This document shows positions 1 to 7,377 of a stretch of 36,874 nt of DNA, piece after piece. Both the position numbers and the translations under genes were made by a program. Under the pieces are notes generated by a model, which saw nothing but the letters and a program-made list of their open reading frames with translations, was not told the origin of the DNA and ran no database searches. Location: NCBI GenBank assembly GCA_046759185.1, contig JBHIBO010000015.1, forward strand, positions 1 to 36,874. Reading direction: 5' to 3'. How positions within the stretch are numbered: position 1 is the first letter of the stretch; every line of letters starts with the position of its first letter. Origin of the DNA: JAJISK01 sp046759185. Lineage in GTDB: Archaea; Thermoplasmatota; Thermoplasmata; RBG-16-68-12; JAJISG01.

Positions 1-690
1 AGCGACAAGGAGTACATCGGCGTCCTGCGGCTGCACCAGGACGTGCCACCGGCGAAGGTGTCCGAGGTCTTTGGCGAATTTGTGGGGGAAATCTATCAGA
101 CACCTCCCGTTCGCGCGGCCGTTAAGCGCGTCCTTCGGGTCCGTCGCATCCACGAACTGGAGATGCTCGACCACGAGGCGCGGAACTATCTCTTCCGCGT
201 CCGCTGTGAGGCGGGTACGTACATCCGTACCCTCTGCGTCGATGTGGGGGAGGCGCTGGCCGTGGGCGGCCACCTCCAGGACCTCCGCCGAACCCGGACG
301 GCGGGCCTCGCCGTGGACGCTGCGGTTCCCCTGAACGCACTCCGAGACGCATTTCTCCTTTGGAGGGAGGAGGGGGACGAAACAGAGATCCGTCGGATTC
401 TACGCCCCATGGAGGAGCTGTTGGATCACCTGCGCCAGGTCGCGGTCAAGGACACCGCCGTCGAAGCCCTCTGTCACGGGGCTCCGCTCATGGTCCCTGG
501 GATCCTGGAAGCCGACCCCGCCATCGCTCCTGGCGACCTCGTGGCCCTCGTGACCCGGAAGGGCGAGGCGGTGGCCCTGGGTCGGGCGCGATCAGCGGCC
601 CACGAATGGCCTACCGCGAAAACGGGGATTGCCGTGGATTTGGAGCGCGTTCTGATGGACCCGGGATCTTACCCGCGCCTATGGCGCTGA
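1..690 (+). CDS. cbf5: H/ACA RNP pseudouridine synthase Cbf5 (5' end missing)
   Basis: This is the C-terminal part of archaeal Cbf5 (TruB/dyskerin family), the catalytic subunit of H/ACA ribonucleoproteins that convert uridine to pseudouridine in rRNA; it can also act on tRNA U55. The frame is open from base 1, and 229 codons are visible. The TruB core shows the typical segments YQTPPVRAAVKR, FRVRCEAGTYIRTLC and GGHLQDLRRTRTAG. The last roughly 80 residues form a PUA RNA-binding domain (VKDTAVEALCHGAPLMVPG, then GDLVAL and GRA). The catalytic Asp lies upstream of the window, so activity cannot be judged here. The TGA stop is at 688-690, followed by the tRNA-Ser promoter. Family assignment is secure; the gene is cut by the window edge, not shown to be broken. 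Confidence 0.95.
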   Translation, partial: SDKEYIGVLRLHQDVPPAKVSEVFGEFVGEIYQTPPVRAAVKRVLRVRRIHELEMLDHEARNYLFRVRCEAGTYIRTLCVDVGEALAVGGHLQDLRRTRTAGLAVDAAVPLNALRDAFLLWREEGDETEIRRILRPMEELLDHLRQVAVKDTAVEALCHGAPLMVPGILEADPAIAPGDLVALVTRKGEAVALGRARSAAHEWPTAKTGIAVDLERVLMDPGSYPRLWR

Positions 691-702
691 GGGCGAGGGG
701 TA

Positions 703-712
703 TCTTTTATTG
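703..712 (+). promoter_or_regulatory. TATA-like element of the tRNA-Ser gene
   Basis: An AT-rich stretch (TCTTTTATTG) in GC-rich surroundings, centred about 38 bases upstream of the tRNA-Ser 5' end. This is a usual position for an archaeal box A promoter. The T-run could also help end cbf5 transcription. Inferred from position and composition only. Confidence 0.5.
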
Positions 713-745
713 GCCTCCTGCCTATGCAAAACGTCTCAATCCGAC

Positions 746-844
746 GCCGAGGTCGCCTAGTCCGGTAGGGCGCGAGCCTGGAGAGGATTCCCCGACAGCT
801 CGTGGCGGGCAACCGCCTCGGGAGTTCAAATCTCCCCCTCGGCG
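746..844 (+). tRNA. tRNA-Ser (anticodon GGA) with a short anticodon-loop intron
   Basis: A complete type II tRNA can be folded by eye. The 7-bp acceptor is GCCGAGG (746-752) with CCTCGGC (837-843) and discriminator G844. The D arm follows; the anticodon stem is CGAGC (773-777) with GCTCG (798-802). A long variable arm has stem GGCGG/CCGCC (804-817). The T arm is GGGAG, TTCAAAT, CTCCC (820-836). The long variable arm and G73 fit serine. The anticodon is GGA at 780-782, reading UCC and UCU. The sequence between the anticodon stem strands is 20 nt instead of 7, so a 13-nt intron is inferred, most simply 784-796 after position 37. I could not draw a clean bulge-helix-bulge, so the exact splice sites are uncertain. 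CCA is not encoded. The isomerase gene on the other strand ends inside the T loop. Confidence 0.9.
784..796 (+). other. Probable 13-nt archaeal tRNA intron (position 37/38)
   Basis: Removing these bases restores a 7-nt anticodon loop (CTGGAG plus A797) between perfectly paired 5-bp stem strands. Position 37/38 is the canonical archaeal intron site cut by the tRNA splicing endonuclease. The bulge-helix-bulge is not obvious; GGAG (780-783) can pair with TTCC (788-791), but the spacing to the anticodon stem is irregular, so boundaries may shift by a few bases. Confidence 0.6.
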
Positions 845-1896
845 CTCGACGGATTGTGGGCCTCATCCTCGGACATGGCCGTCTTGAGACGGTCGATGGA
901 GGTGACCGGGTGAGGGTCCACCCCCCGCAGGACCGCGAGGTACACGCTTACCAGGTCCCCCAAAAGGACGAGTGCGAGGAGGCCGGTCACGAAGGCGTCG
1001 CTGGTCACTTCGACAGGGGTCAGGGGCACGCGTTCCTTGAGCAGGGCGAGGGTCGTCTGGAACTTGGGGTAGAGTGCGACATCGCGCGGTGGCATGAGGA
1101 GAACAGGGGCGAATCGATCCTGACCTTCCCCCTCGAGCCACCCGACGATCTCGTTGTGGTTCGCCTCGGGCAGGACACTGTGCCACGCCAACGTTTTCGC
1201 GTTCTCGTTGAGCTGGGTCTGCCATCTGCGGGCAACCCCCGCGTAGGGTGGGGGACCGTAGACGATGGGCACCCTCCCCTCGAGTGCGGTGGCAATGCGT
1301 TTCGCCAGGTTGTCGGCCGCAGGAACGGCCGGGACCCATTTCTCCCGAATCCGACTCAGGTCCGCGAGGGAACGGGGCATCGCTTCGTCCAGGTGCGGTG
1401 CGCTCCGGGTGAGCAGGCGCAGCAGGGGTGCCAGGAGGTACCCCAGGGCGGCGCGAGGCGCGAAGCCCGGCGGGACGAAGACGTGGGGGACGCCCTGAGC
1501 AGCGGAGATCTCGGCGAGTTCCCCGCCGGAGCCCACGGTTAGGCAGGAGAGGCCTCGTTTCAACGCCTCCCGGTACGCCGTAAGGGTCTCCCACGTGTTC
1601 CCCGAGTAGCTGATGGCGACCCAGAGGTCCTCCGATTCCGCATAGGGCGGGACGCTCGGCGTTCGCGTTACCTGGATTTCAAGCCCCCCATACCACCTTC
1701 CCAAAGCGTGGGCAAGGTCCCCGGCGATGGCTGACCCACCCATCCCAACGACGAACACACGGCCCGAGGGGAGCTCCTCCCACCCGGCATCCCGGGTCCC
1801 AGCGAGGCCTTCTTCGAGCTGCTCCGGCAGGGAGGCGAAGGTTCCCATCAACCCGCTACGGTCGACCTGGGCGAGGCGTCCGGGGTCGTCCAGCAC
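826..1896 (-). CDS. Bifunctional phosphoglucose/phosphomannose isomerase
   Basis: An archaeal-type SIS-domain sugar isomerase that interconverts fructose-6-phosphate with glucose-6- or mannose-6-phosphate in the cytoplasm. Two SIS halves are visible: VVGMGGSAIAGD and ISYSGNTWETL in the first, and the segment LPEANHNEIVG in the second. That segment carries the Glu and His typical of the PGI/PMI family and separates it from hexulose-phosphate isomerases. The C-terminus (YLAVLRGVDPHPVTSIDRLK) is also typical. I place the start at a GTG (1894-1896) just before LDDPGRLAQVD, giving 356 residues; an open frame continues to 2118 but would run through ribB and its promoter. A start at the internal ATG of MGTFASL is possible. 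The TGA stop (826-828) lies within the T loop of the opposite-strand tRNA-Ser, a 19-base overlap. Confidence 0.9.
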   Translation of the reverse strand: MLDDPGRLAQVDRSGLMGTFASLPEQLEEGLAGTRDAGWEELPSGRVFVVGMGGSAIAGDLAHALGRWYGGLEIQVTRTPSVPPYAESEDLWVAISYSGNTWETLTAYREALKRGLSCLTVGSGGELAEISAAQGVPHVFVPPGFAPRAALGYLLAPLLRLLTRSAPHLDEAMPRSLADLSRIREKWVPAVPAADNLAKRIATALEGRVPIVYGPPPYAGVARRWQTQLNENAKTLAWHSVLPEANHNEIVGWLEGEGQDRFAPVLLMPPRDVALYPKFQTTLALLKERVPLTPVEVTSDAFVTGLLALVLLGDLVSVYLAVLRGVDPHPVTSIDRLKTAMSEDEAHNPSSAEGEI

Positions 1897-1967
1897 GCGT
1901 AACGATGGCTCGAGCGATTGAAAGGATTGCGGTGGGGAAAGGACTAGCTTATTGGTAATTACAAAAA

Positions 1968-1975
1968 TCTTATTA
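1968..1975 (+). promoter_or_regulatory. TATA-like element upstream of ribB
   Basis: TCTTATTA lies in an AT-rich island (1946-1976), about 28 bases before the ribB ATG at 2000. That spacing implies a nearly leaderless ribB operon mRNA. The same island contains a reversed AT-rich stretch (around 1946-1955) that may serve the divergent isomerase gene. Confidence 0.55.
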
Positions 1976-1999
1976 GACGCCCGTCGGTGTCTCCAAACG

Positions 2000-2734
2000 A
2001 TGCGGGCCGCGGTGCGGGGGGCCCTGAAGGCCCTCCAGGGGGGCAGGCCAATCCTATTGTACGACGCCGATGGGCGCGAGGAGGAGACGGACCTGGTCTT
2101 CCCCTCCCAGTCGGTCACCCCTCAGTCGATCCGCCTGATGCGTCAGGAAGCCGGCGGATTGGTGTGCACGACGCTTCCCGCCCCGGTGGCGCGACGCCTC
2201 GGACTCCCGCTCATGGAGGACGCATTACGCCACCTCGAGGGCGACTTTCCCGTCATCGAAGGCCTCCTGCGCCATCGGCCTGCCTATGACGCCCGGTCCG
2301 CCTTTAGCCTGACGGTGAACCATCTGGCGACCCGGACGGGGATCACCGACCGGGACCGGGCCCAGACCATCGTGGCGCTAGCCGACGCCTGCCAGACCGC
2401 CCTCTCGACCGAGGATGGTCTCGCCCGGGAGGCCTTCATGCAGCAGTTTCGCGCTCCCGGTCACGTCCATCTCCTCATCGCCACGGAGCCCCTCCTGCGG
2501 GCGCGACGAGGCCACACGGAGCTCTCCACGGCCCTCCTCCTGATGGCCGATCTCCTCCCGAGCGCCACCCTCTGCGAGATGCTGGCCGACGGCGGCTGGG
2601 CCCTCCCCAAGGGAGAGGCAAACAACTATGCGACAGCCCGGCATCTTCCCTTTGTCGAGGGGAGCGACGTCCTCGAGGCTTGGGGAGCATGGTCCGGGTC
2701 ATGGCGACGGGAGTCTTCGACATCCTCCACGTAG
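2000..2734 (+). CDS. ribB: 3,4-dihydroxy-2-butanone 4-phosphate synthase
   Basis: Converts ribulose-5-phosphate to 3,4-dihydroxy-2-butanone 4-phosphate and formate, the four-carbon donor of riboflavin synthesis. The stand-alone RibB fold is recognisable. It has the acidic metal-binding loop YDADGREEETDL near residue 22, SIRLMRQEAGGLVC, the His-containing RRGHTELSTA near residue 170, and PSATLCEML. The ATG at 2000 is chosen because a TATA element sits about 28 bases upstream; an earlier in-frame GTG (1952) would precede the transcript start. The protein is 244 residues. Its last roughly 15 codons are read from the start of ribL (46-base overlap), so the Ser/Trp-rich tail is probably not functional. 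It is the first gene of a four-gene riboflavin operon. Confidence 0.95.
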   Translation: MRAAVRGALKALQGGRPILLYDADGREEETDLVFPSQSVTPQSIRLMRQEAGGLVCTTLPAPVARRLGLPLMEDALRHLEGDFPVIEGLLRHRPAYDARSAFSLTVNHLATRTGITDRDRAQTIVALADACQTALSTEDGLAREAFMQQFRAPGHVHLLIATEPLLRARRGHTELSTALLLMADLLPSATLCEMLADGGWALPKGEANNYATARHLPFVEGSDVLEAWGAWSGSWRRESSTSST

Positions 2735-3156
2735 GGCATCTGCACTACCTGAAGCAGGCGAAGGAGTTGGGGGACGAATTGGTGGTTATCATCGCTCGGG
2801 ACACCCGGGTCCGCCGGATGAAGCACGAGCCGGTGACGCCCGAGGCGTTGCGCCTGGAACTGGTGGATGCGCTCAAACCCGTGGACCGGGCGGTGTTGGG
2901 CCACGAGGGGGACATCTACCAGACCGTGGACGAGGTCCGACCCGACATCATTGCCCTGGGCTGGGACCAGGAGTTCGACGACGAGGACGTGGAGGCCGAG
3001 GTCCGGCGTCGTGGCGTGCCCGCCAAGGTCGTCCGGTTGGCCAAGATGGAGGGGGACCTGGATGGGACGACGAAGATCATCAACAAGGTGATTAGCATCT
3101 GGTCCATCCAGAAACAGGTGGAGAGGGCGGAGGAAACCCCGCCCGAGGGGGACTAG
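2689..3156 (+). CDS. ribL: Archaeal FAD synthetase RibL
   Basis: A nucleotidyltransferase that adenylates FMN to FAD. It has the archaeal RibL layout: ATGVFDILHVGHLHYL with the HxGH nucleotide-binding signature near residue 14, then GDELVVIIARD, EALRLELVDALKPVDRAVLG, and DIIALGWDQEFDD in the C-terminal half. At 155 residues it matches the family size. The start is taken as ATG 2689 (MVRVMATG); a TTG three codons upstream (2680) is less likely. It overlaps ribB by 46 bases and ends 3 bases before ribC, so translation is probably coupled. A glycerol-3-phosphate cytidylyltransferase-like role is possible by fold, but the riboflavin neighbours strongly favour RibL. Confidence 0.93.
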   Translation: MVRVMATGVFDILHVGHLHYLKQAKELGDELVVIIARDTRVRRMKHEPVTPEALRLELVDALKPVDRAVLGHEGDIYQTVDEVRPDIIALGWDQEFDDEDVEAEVRRRGVPAKVVRLAKMEGDLDGTTKIINKVISIWSIQKQVERAEETPPEGD

Positions 3157-3159
3157 GTT

Positions 3160-3645
3160 TTGCGAACCATCGGAATCGTCGATACGACCTTTGCCCGCTA
3201 TGACATGGCAACGGCGGCGGAGCAGGAGCTGAAGGGCCTCGGCGGCGGCTTCCAGATCGTCCGTCGTACCGTCCCAGGCGTCAAGGATCTCCCCATCGCG
3301 TGCAAGCGCCTCATCGAGGAAGAGTCGTGCGACCTGGCCATGGCCCTGGGCATGCTCGGTGGCCACGCGTTGGACAAACAGACCGCCATGGTCGCGGACA
3401 GCAGTCTACAGGCGGTCCAACTCGCCACGAACACCCCCATTCTTGGCGTTTTCGTGTACGAGGAGGAAGCGAAGGACGACGAGGAACTGGCCTGGCTCGC
3501 GGCCCGGCGCACCCGCGAGCACGCCCGGAACGCCTACAACATGCTCTTCCGGCCCGAGATTCTCCGGCAGAACGCGGGAACGGGCCAGCGAGAGGGATTC
3601 GATGACGCCGGGCCCCTTGAAACGACGTCGGGGAAGTTGAGCTAG
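3160..3645 (+). CDS. ribC: Riboflavin synthase, archaeal type
   Basis: Archaeal riboflavin synthase is a paralogue of lumazine synthase, unrelated to bacterial RibE. It dismutates two 6,7-dimethyl-8-ribityllumazine molecules to riboflavin. The 161-residue protein carries the family segments GIVDTTFARYDMA at the N-terminus, RRTVPGVKDLPIACKRL, MALGMLGG, VFVYEEEAKDDEELAWLA and GFDDAGP. The start is a TTG at 3160, three bases after the ribL stop. Nothing better is available, because GIVDTTFAR follows three codons later. The stop (3643-3645) abuts the ribH start with no spacer. Confidence 0.95.
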   Translation: MRTIGIVDTTFARYDMATAAEQELKGLGGGFQIVRRTVPGVKDLPIACKRLIEEESCDLAMALGMLGGHALDKQTAMVADSSLQAVQLATNTPILGVFVYEEEAKDDEELAWLAARRTREHARNAYNMLFRPEILRQNAGTGQREGFDDAGPLETTSGKLS

Positions 3646-4056
3646 GTGCCCAACCTGGGGATCGTGGTGAGCGAGTTCCACGCCGACATCACCGAGCGCA
3701 TGCTCGTTCGGGCCGAGGAACACGCCGCCTTCCAGGGCCTGACGGTGACCCACGTGGTGAAGGTCCCCGGCGTCTTCGACATGCCCCTCGCCCTCAAGCG
3801 ACTCGTCCGGCGGGAGGATGTGGACGCGGTGGTGGCCCTCGGGGCTGTCATCCAAGGAGAGACGCGTCACGATGAGGTGATCATGCATCACACCGCGGGC
3901 AGGATGACCGCCCTGGCCGTGGAATACGAAAAACCCATCGGCCTCGGCATCTCGGGCCCCGGGCAGACGAAGGAGCAGGCCCTGGCCCGCGTCGAGAAGG
4001 CCCGGGAAGCGGTAGAGGCCGTGGCCCACCTCCTCGAGGCGCTCGGCGATGTCTAG
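3646..4056 (+). CDS. ribH: 6,7-dimethyl-8-ribityllumazine synthase
   Basis: Condenses 5-amino-6-ribitylamino-uracil with dihydroxybutanone phosphate to form lumazine, the substrate of RibC; the family usually assembles as pentamers or 60-mers. Recognised by VVSEFHADITERML, VKVPGVFDMPLALKRL, VALGAVIQGETRHDEVI (with the catalytic His) and GLGISGPGQTKEQAL. It is 136 residues, normal for an archaeal RibH. The GTG start at 3646 directly follows the ribC stop, so ribosome re-initiation is expected. This is the last gene of the operon: 12 bases after the stop comes a new TATA element for the next gene. Confidence 0.96.
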   Translation: MPNLGIVVSEFHADITERMLVRAEEHAAFQGLTVTHVVKVPGVFDMPLALKRLVRREDVDAVVALGAVIQGETRHDEVIMHHTAGRMTALAVEYEKPIGLGISGPGQTKEQALARVEKAREAVEAVAHLLEALGDV

Positions 4057-4068
4057 CCCCGAAGAAGG

Positions 4069-4076
4069 GTTATATC
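4069..4076 (+). promoter_or_regulatory. TATA box for the roadblock/LC7 gene
   Basis: GTTATATC stands out between ribH and the roadblock gene, about 48 bases before the ATG at 4120. With transcription starting about 25 bases downstream, a leader of roughly 20 bases is expected. Confidence 0.6.
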
Positions 4077-4119
4077 CCGACCTCTCAATCCCCGACTCGC
4101 CCCTCCCGAGGGTTCGGCG

Positions 4120-4479
4120 ATGGCGGACATCCCCCAGATTGAGGAGATATTGAAGGAAATCGAAGCCCACGAAGGCGTGCACGGGGCCTTCCTCGTGACG
4201 CGCTCGGGGGTGTACATCGCGGGGTCGCTCCCGAAGGCGGTCGAAAAGGAGACCTACGCGAGCATGTTCGCCGTCCTCCTGGGATCCGCGGACACGGCCA
4301 CCTCGCAAATCAAGGATTCCATGCGGGCAGTCGTGGTCCACCTCCGGGACTCCAAGCTCGTGGTGGTGGGGGACGGACCCAAGGCCCTCTTTGTCCTTCG
4401 AGTGGACGAGGACGTGGCGGTCCGCCGCCTTCGGGAGATCCTGGGGCCCTATTCGGCCCGCCTCGAGGAGCACCTCTGA
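4120..4479 (+). CDS. Roadblock/LC7 domain protein
   Basis: A 119-residue single-domain protein of the roadblock/LC7 (MglB-like) fold. Typical features are the amphipathic N-terminal helix (IEEILKEIEAHEGVHGAFLV), a beta-hairpin around RSGVYIAGSLP, the middle helix with SMFAVLLGSADTAT, and the strand pair VVVHLRDSKLVVVGDGPKAL. In other organisms such proteins dimerise and regulate small GTPases or associate with motility and polarity systems. No GTPase partner lies next to it, so its target is unknown. It has its own TATA box. Its end nearly meets the convergent PHP gene (2 bases between). Confidence 0.85.
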   Translation: MADIPQIEEILKEIEAHEGVHGAFLVTRSGVYIAGSLPKAVEKETYASMFAVLLGSADTATSQIKDSMRAVVVHLRDSKLVVVGDGPKALFVLRVDEDVAVRRLREILGPYSARLEEHL

Positions 4480-4481
4480 GA

Positions 4482-5150
4482 CTACATGCGCCGGAAGCCC
4501 CGGAGCATCCACTCGCCTACGGCCTTGCCCACGTACCGCAGCGTGTGCCCGGGCCCGCGGCTTAACCCCACAGGCCGACCCTCGCCCCTGCGAATGGCCC
4601 CTAGGAGGTCGTCCTCGGTCTCGTACCCGTCCGGGAGGACCAGGAGGCCGCGGCCGACGTCCTCGAGGCGGTGGGCGTCGCTTCCAGCGGTCATGGGGAG
4701 CCGGAGGTCCTTGGCCAACCGCTCCGCCCGCTGGTTGTCCCTCTGGATTGTGCGCGCATTGAGCCCCTCGATCCCGTGGAACCGCGCCTCCCGGACCACC
4801 GCCTCCCCGACGCCCGACCAGAAGCGGTAGGGATGGGCGGCCACGGCTAGGCCTCCCTGCTCGTGGACCCGATCGACGGCCTCGGCCGCCGGGAGTCGCG
4901 GGGGGACCGGTTCCTGTAGACCATACACTAGAATGTGGCCTCGGCGGGCCGAGAGTTCCATGCCAGGCAGCACCAGCAAGCCGACGTCGCGAGCCAGCTG
5001 TTGGGCCTCCTCGCTCCCCTCGGTGCGGTTGTGATCGGTGATGGCCACACCTTGGAGGTCCAGCCGCGCGGCCATCGCGAGCATCTCCTTCACCCCTGCG
5101 GAGGAGTCAGGGGAGTGCTGGCTGTGAAGGTGCAGGTCGACCTTGAACAG
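4482..5150 (-). CDS. PHP-domain metal-dependent phosphoesterase, apparent CTG start
   Basis: A PHP-domain phosphoesterase of the TrpH/YciV-like type (small-molecule or nucleotide phosphoesterase; substrate unknown). All metal-ligand motifs are present: DLHLHSQHSPDSS at the N-terminus, ITDHN, LPGMELSA, VAAHPYR and TAGSDAHRLEDVGRG. No ATG, GTG or TTG precedes the essential DLHLH motif in frame; an in-frame TGA lies three codons upstream. The only plausible start is CTG at 5148-5150, giving MFKVDLHLH and 222 residues. It is preceded by a good Shine-Dalgarno match, AGGTGA, six bases away, inside the end of metG. The gene follows metG by one base on the same strand, so translation is probably coupled. 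The next usable start (GTG at 5093) would delete the first metal motif. Confidence 0.88.
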   Translation of the reverse strand: MFKVDLHLHSQHSPDSSAGVKEMLAMAARLDLQGVAITDHNRTEGSEEAQQLARDVGLLVLPGMELSARRGHILVYGLQEPVPPRLPAAEAVDRVHEQGGLAVAAHPYRFWSGVGEAVVREARFHGIEGLNARTIQRDNQRAERLAKDLRLPMTAGSDAHRLEDVGRGLLVLPDGYETEDDLLGAIRRGEGRPVGLSRGPGHTLRYVGKAVGEWMLRGFRRM

Positions 5151-5151
5151 A

Positions 5152-7287
5152 TCACGTCACCTCGGACCCCGGACGTACGGGGCGGTCCAGGGTGACTTCC
5201 CACTCGCCCGCCTTAAGGGGGAAGCCGGGACCCCCGGAGCTCCCTCGGAAGTACACACGTCCGTCCTCTCCGACCTCGATGCGGAGTTTCCTGAACTCCT
5301 CGAAGGAGAGACGGGGGGCGTTGGGGACGCCCAGAACCTGGGTTCCCGGGTCCGCCTCCCCTGTGAGGAGGAGGGAGATGACGTCGCCGTCGACGGCGGC
5401 CAGGAGCATCGCGTCGGACGTGACGCCGCGGAAGACGCCGGGCTTCAGGTTGACGAGAACGGCCACCTGCTTCCCGCGTATCGCCTCCGCCTCGTACTCC
5501 TCCCGCATGCCGGCGACCATGGTTTTCCGTTCGGAGCCCAGGTCGGTCTCCACGATGTAGAGCTTGTCGGCGTCCGGGTGGTTCTCCACCTTGACCACTC
5601 GACCGACCCGCACGTCGAGCCTCCCTGCCTCCTCTTCGGCAGACAGAGCCGCCAGTTCGACCTTCCGGAAGAGGGGTCTGGGGGATCGGAGTCGTTGTCC
5701 CTCGGGAATCGGCTCGGGCACGGCGTCCCAGGGAAGGTCCGCGACCGCGCCGTCGTAACCCAGGTACTCCCAGAGGCGCTGGGCGGAGAAGGGCAAGAAC
5801 GGGGCGGTGAGCAGGGCGAGACCCCGGACCATCCTTAAGGCGACATGGAGCACGGTACCCGCGCGGACGCGGTCCTCGGTGATGAGGTCCCAGGGCGCCT
5901 GGGCATCAAAGTATTGGTTCCCCCGCTTGGCGAGGCGCATAATCTCCTGCAGGGCATCCCGGAAGTGGACGTAGGCCAGGTTCTGACCGATCTTGCGCCA
6001 TCCCTCTTCCAGTTCTCGGAGGAAGGTCTCGTCCTCGGTGGCGAAGTCCCCGGCCTGGGGGATCTCGCCGAAGTTCTTGTGGGTGAACGTGAGGACACGA
6101 TGCGCGAAGTTGCCGTAAACCGCGAGGAGCTCGTCGTTGACCTTCGCCGCGAAGTCCTCCCATGTGAAGTCCGTGTCGCGGAGCTCTGGCATCTTGGCCG
6201 TGACGTAGTAGCGGAGGGCGTCGGGCTCGTACTCTGCCAGCAAGTCCGGGAGGAACTCTCCCGTCCGCCGACTGGTGGACATCTTGATGCCGCCCCCACG
6301 GACGCGGAGATATTGGTTAGCTGGAACGTCGTAGGGGAGGTTGATGGCCTCGTCGTATCCCATCAGCATCGCCGGCCAAAAGATGGTGTGGAAGGGGATA
6401 TTGTCCTTTCCGACGAAGTAGTAGTGGCGAGCTTCCGAGTTGTACCACCACTCCTTCCACGCCTCAGGTCGCCCCTGGCGACGGGCCCACTCGATGCTGG
6501 TCGAGAGATAGCCGATGACCGCTTCGAACCAGACGTAGATGCGCTTTTTCTCCCACCCCGGAACCGGGACCGGGATCCCCCAGTCGATATCGCGGGTGAT
6601 GGGCCGGTCCTTCAGCCCCTCCCTGAGCCAGCCAAGCGCGAAGTTCAGGACGTGGGCCTTCCAGTAGCTCTTGTCCTGCAAGTACGCCTGGATCGGCTCT
6701 TGGAAGGCGGACAGGCGCAGGAAGAAATGCCTCGTCTTCCGTTGTACGGGGCGGGTGCCGTCGATCTTGCATCGGGGCTCGATGAGGTCGAAGGGGTCGA
6801 GGAGCCGTCCGCAATTCTCGCACTGGTCCCCTCGGGCCTCCTTGTAGTGGCAGTGCGGGCACTCCCCCTCGATGTACCGGTCGGGCATGAACCGCTCGTC
6901 GGTAGGGCAGTAGGACGCGAGCATCTCCTTCTCGTAGAGATGGCCCTTCTCCAGAAGGGTCGTGAACAGCTCCTGGGCCACCTCCATGTGTCCCGGCGCG
7001 CTCGTCTTCCAGTATAGATCGTAACTGATGCCAAGGTCCTCGAAGGACCGGGCATGGAGCTCGTGGTAACGTTCCGCGATGACCTCGGGTCCGACTCCCT
7101 CCTCGTCGGCCGCCACGGTCACCGGTGTCCCATGCTGATCCGAACCGGAGACCATGAGCACATCGTCCCCCGCCATGCGGTGGTACCTGGCGAAGATGTC
7201 GGCAGGAACGTACGCCCCGGCAGCGTGGCCGATGTGCCGGGGGCCGCTAGCGTAGGGCCAGCCGACGCCTAGGAGGAGCTTGGCCAT
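5152..7287 (-). CDS. metG: Methionyl-tRNA synthetase with C-terminal tRNA-binding domain
   Basis: Charges tRNA-Met with methionine. The 711-residue class I synthetase shows GPRHIGHAAGA (HIGH motif) near residue 16, GSDQHGTP, and a zinc knuckle with CPHCHY and CENCGR around residues 138-160. It also has NYL-type substrate loops, the KMSKS equivalent IKMSTSRR near residue 335, and an anticodon-binding alpha-helical domain. The last roughly 120 residues form an EMAP-II/Trbp-like tRNA-binding OB fold (LDVRVGRVVKVENHPDADKLY). In many archaea this OB domain is a separate protein; here it is fused. ATG 7287 lies about 26 bases from a TATA element, so the mRNA is probably leaderless. The PHP gene follows after one base. 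Confidence 0.97.
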   Translation of the reverse strand: MAKLLLGVGWPYASGPRHIGHAAGAYVPADIFARYHRMAGDDVLMVSGSDQHGTPVTVAADEEGVGPEVIAERYHELHARSFEDLGISYDLYWKTSAPGHMEVAQELFTTLLEKGHLYEKEMLASYCPTDERFMPDRYIEGECPHCHYKEARGDQCENCGRLLDPFDLIEPRCKIDGTRPVQRKTRHFFLRLSAFQEPIQAYLQDKSYWKAHVLNFALGWLREGLKDRPITRDIDWGIPVPVPGWEKKRIYVWFEAVIGYLSTSIEWARRQGRPEAWKEWWYNSEARHYYFVGKDNIPFHTIFWPAMLMGYDEAINLPYDVPANQYLRVRGGGIKMSTSRRTGEFLPDLLAEYEPDALRYYVTAKMPELRDTDFTWEDFAAKVNDELLAVYGNFAHRVLTFTHKNFGEIPQAGDFATEDETFLRELEEGWRKIGQNLAYVHFRDALQEIMRLAKRGNQYFDAQAPWDLITEDRVRAGTVLHVALRMVRGLALLTAPFLPFSAQRLWEYLGYDGAVADLPWDAVPEPIPEGQRLRSPRPLFRKVELAALSAEEEAGRLDVRVGRVVKVENHPDADKLYIVETDLGSERKTMVAGMREEYEAEAIRGKQVAVLVNLKPGVFRGVTSDAMLLAAVDGDVISLLLTGEADPGTQVLGVPNAPRLSFEEFRKLRIEVGEDGRVYFRGSSGGPGFPLKAGEWEVTLDRPVRPGSEVT

Positions 7288-7310
7288 GGGGGCGAACTAA
7301 CGGTGCCCGC

Positions 7311-7319
7311 GATTTAAAG
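7311..7319 (-). promoter_or_regulatory. TATA box of metG
   Basis: On the minus strand the element reads CTTTAAATC, centred about 27 bases upstream of the metG ATG. This is the spacing expected for a leaderless archaeal transcript. Confidence 0.6.
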
Positions 7320-7367
7320 AGTGAGTCCGGGAGGCCGGGCTCGTCGGGTAACAACCTCCCGCAAAGG

Positions 7368-7377
7368 GTTAAATACC
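7368..7377 (+). promoter_or_regulatory. TATA box of the TRAM-protein gene
   Basis: GTTAAATACC places the transcript start near 7398, just before an AAGGAG Shine-Dalgarno-like site (7403-7408). It argues against the upstream in-frame GTG at 7321 as the start. Confidence 0.6.

Noticed and set aside
826..1896. 6-phospho-3-hexuloisomerase (Phi) instead of PGI/PMI
   Set aside because: It is SIS-domain and hps is in the window, but the length, two SIS halves and the EANHNE segment fit the bifunctional glucose/mannose isomerase.
1952..1999. Upstream in-frame GTG start for ribB
   Set aside because: It lies upstream of the TATA box-predicted transcript start; ATG 2000 fits a leaderless mRNA.
1897..2118. 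Upstream extension of the isomerase (open frame to 2118)
   Set aside because: It would cover ribB's promoter and start. The extra residues are not similar to the isomerase family.
5845..7017. A 390-codon plus-strand open frame opposite metG
   Set aside because: No domain; metG on the minus strand has complete synthetase motifs.
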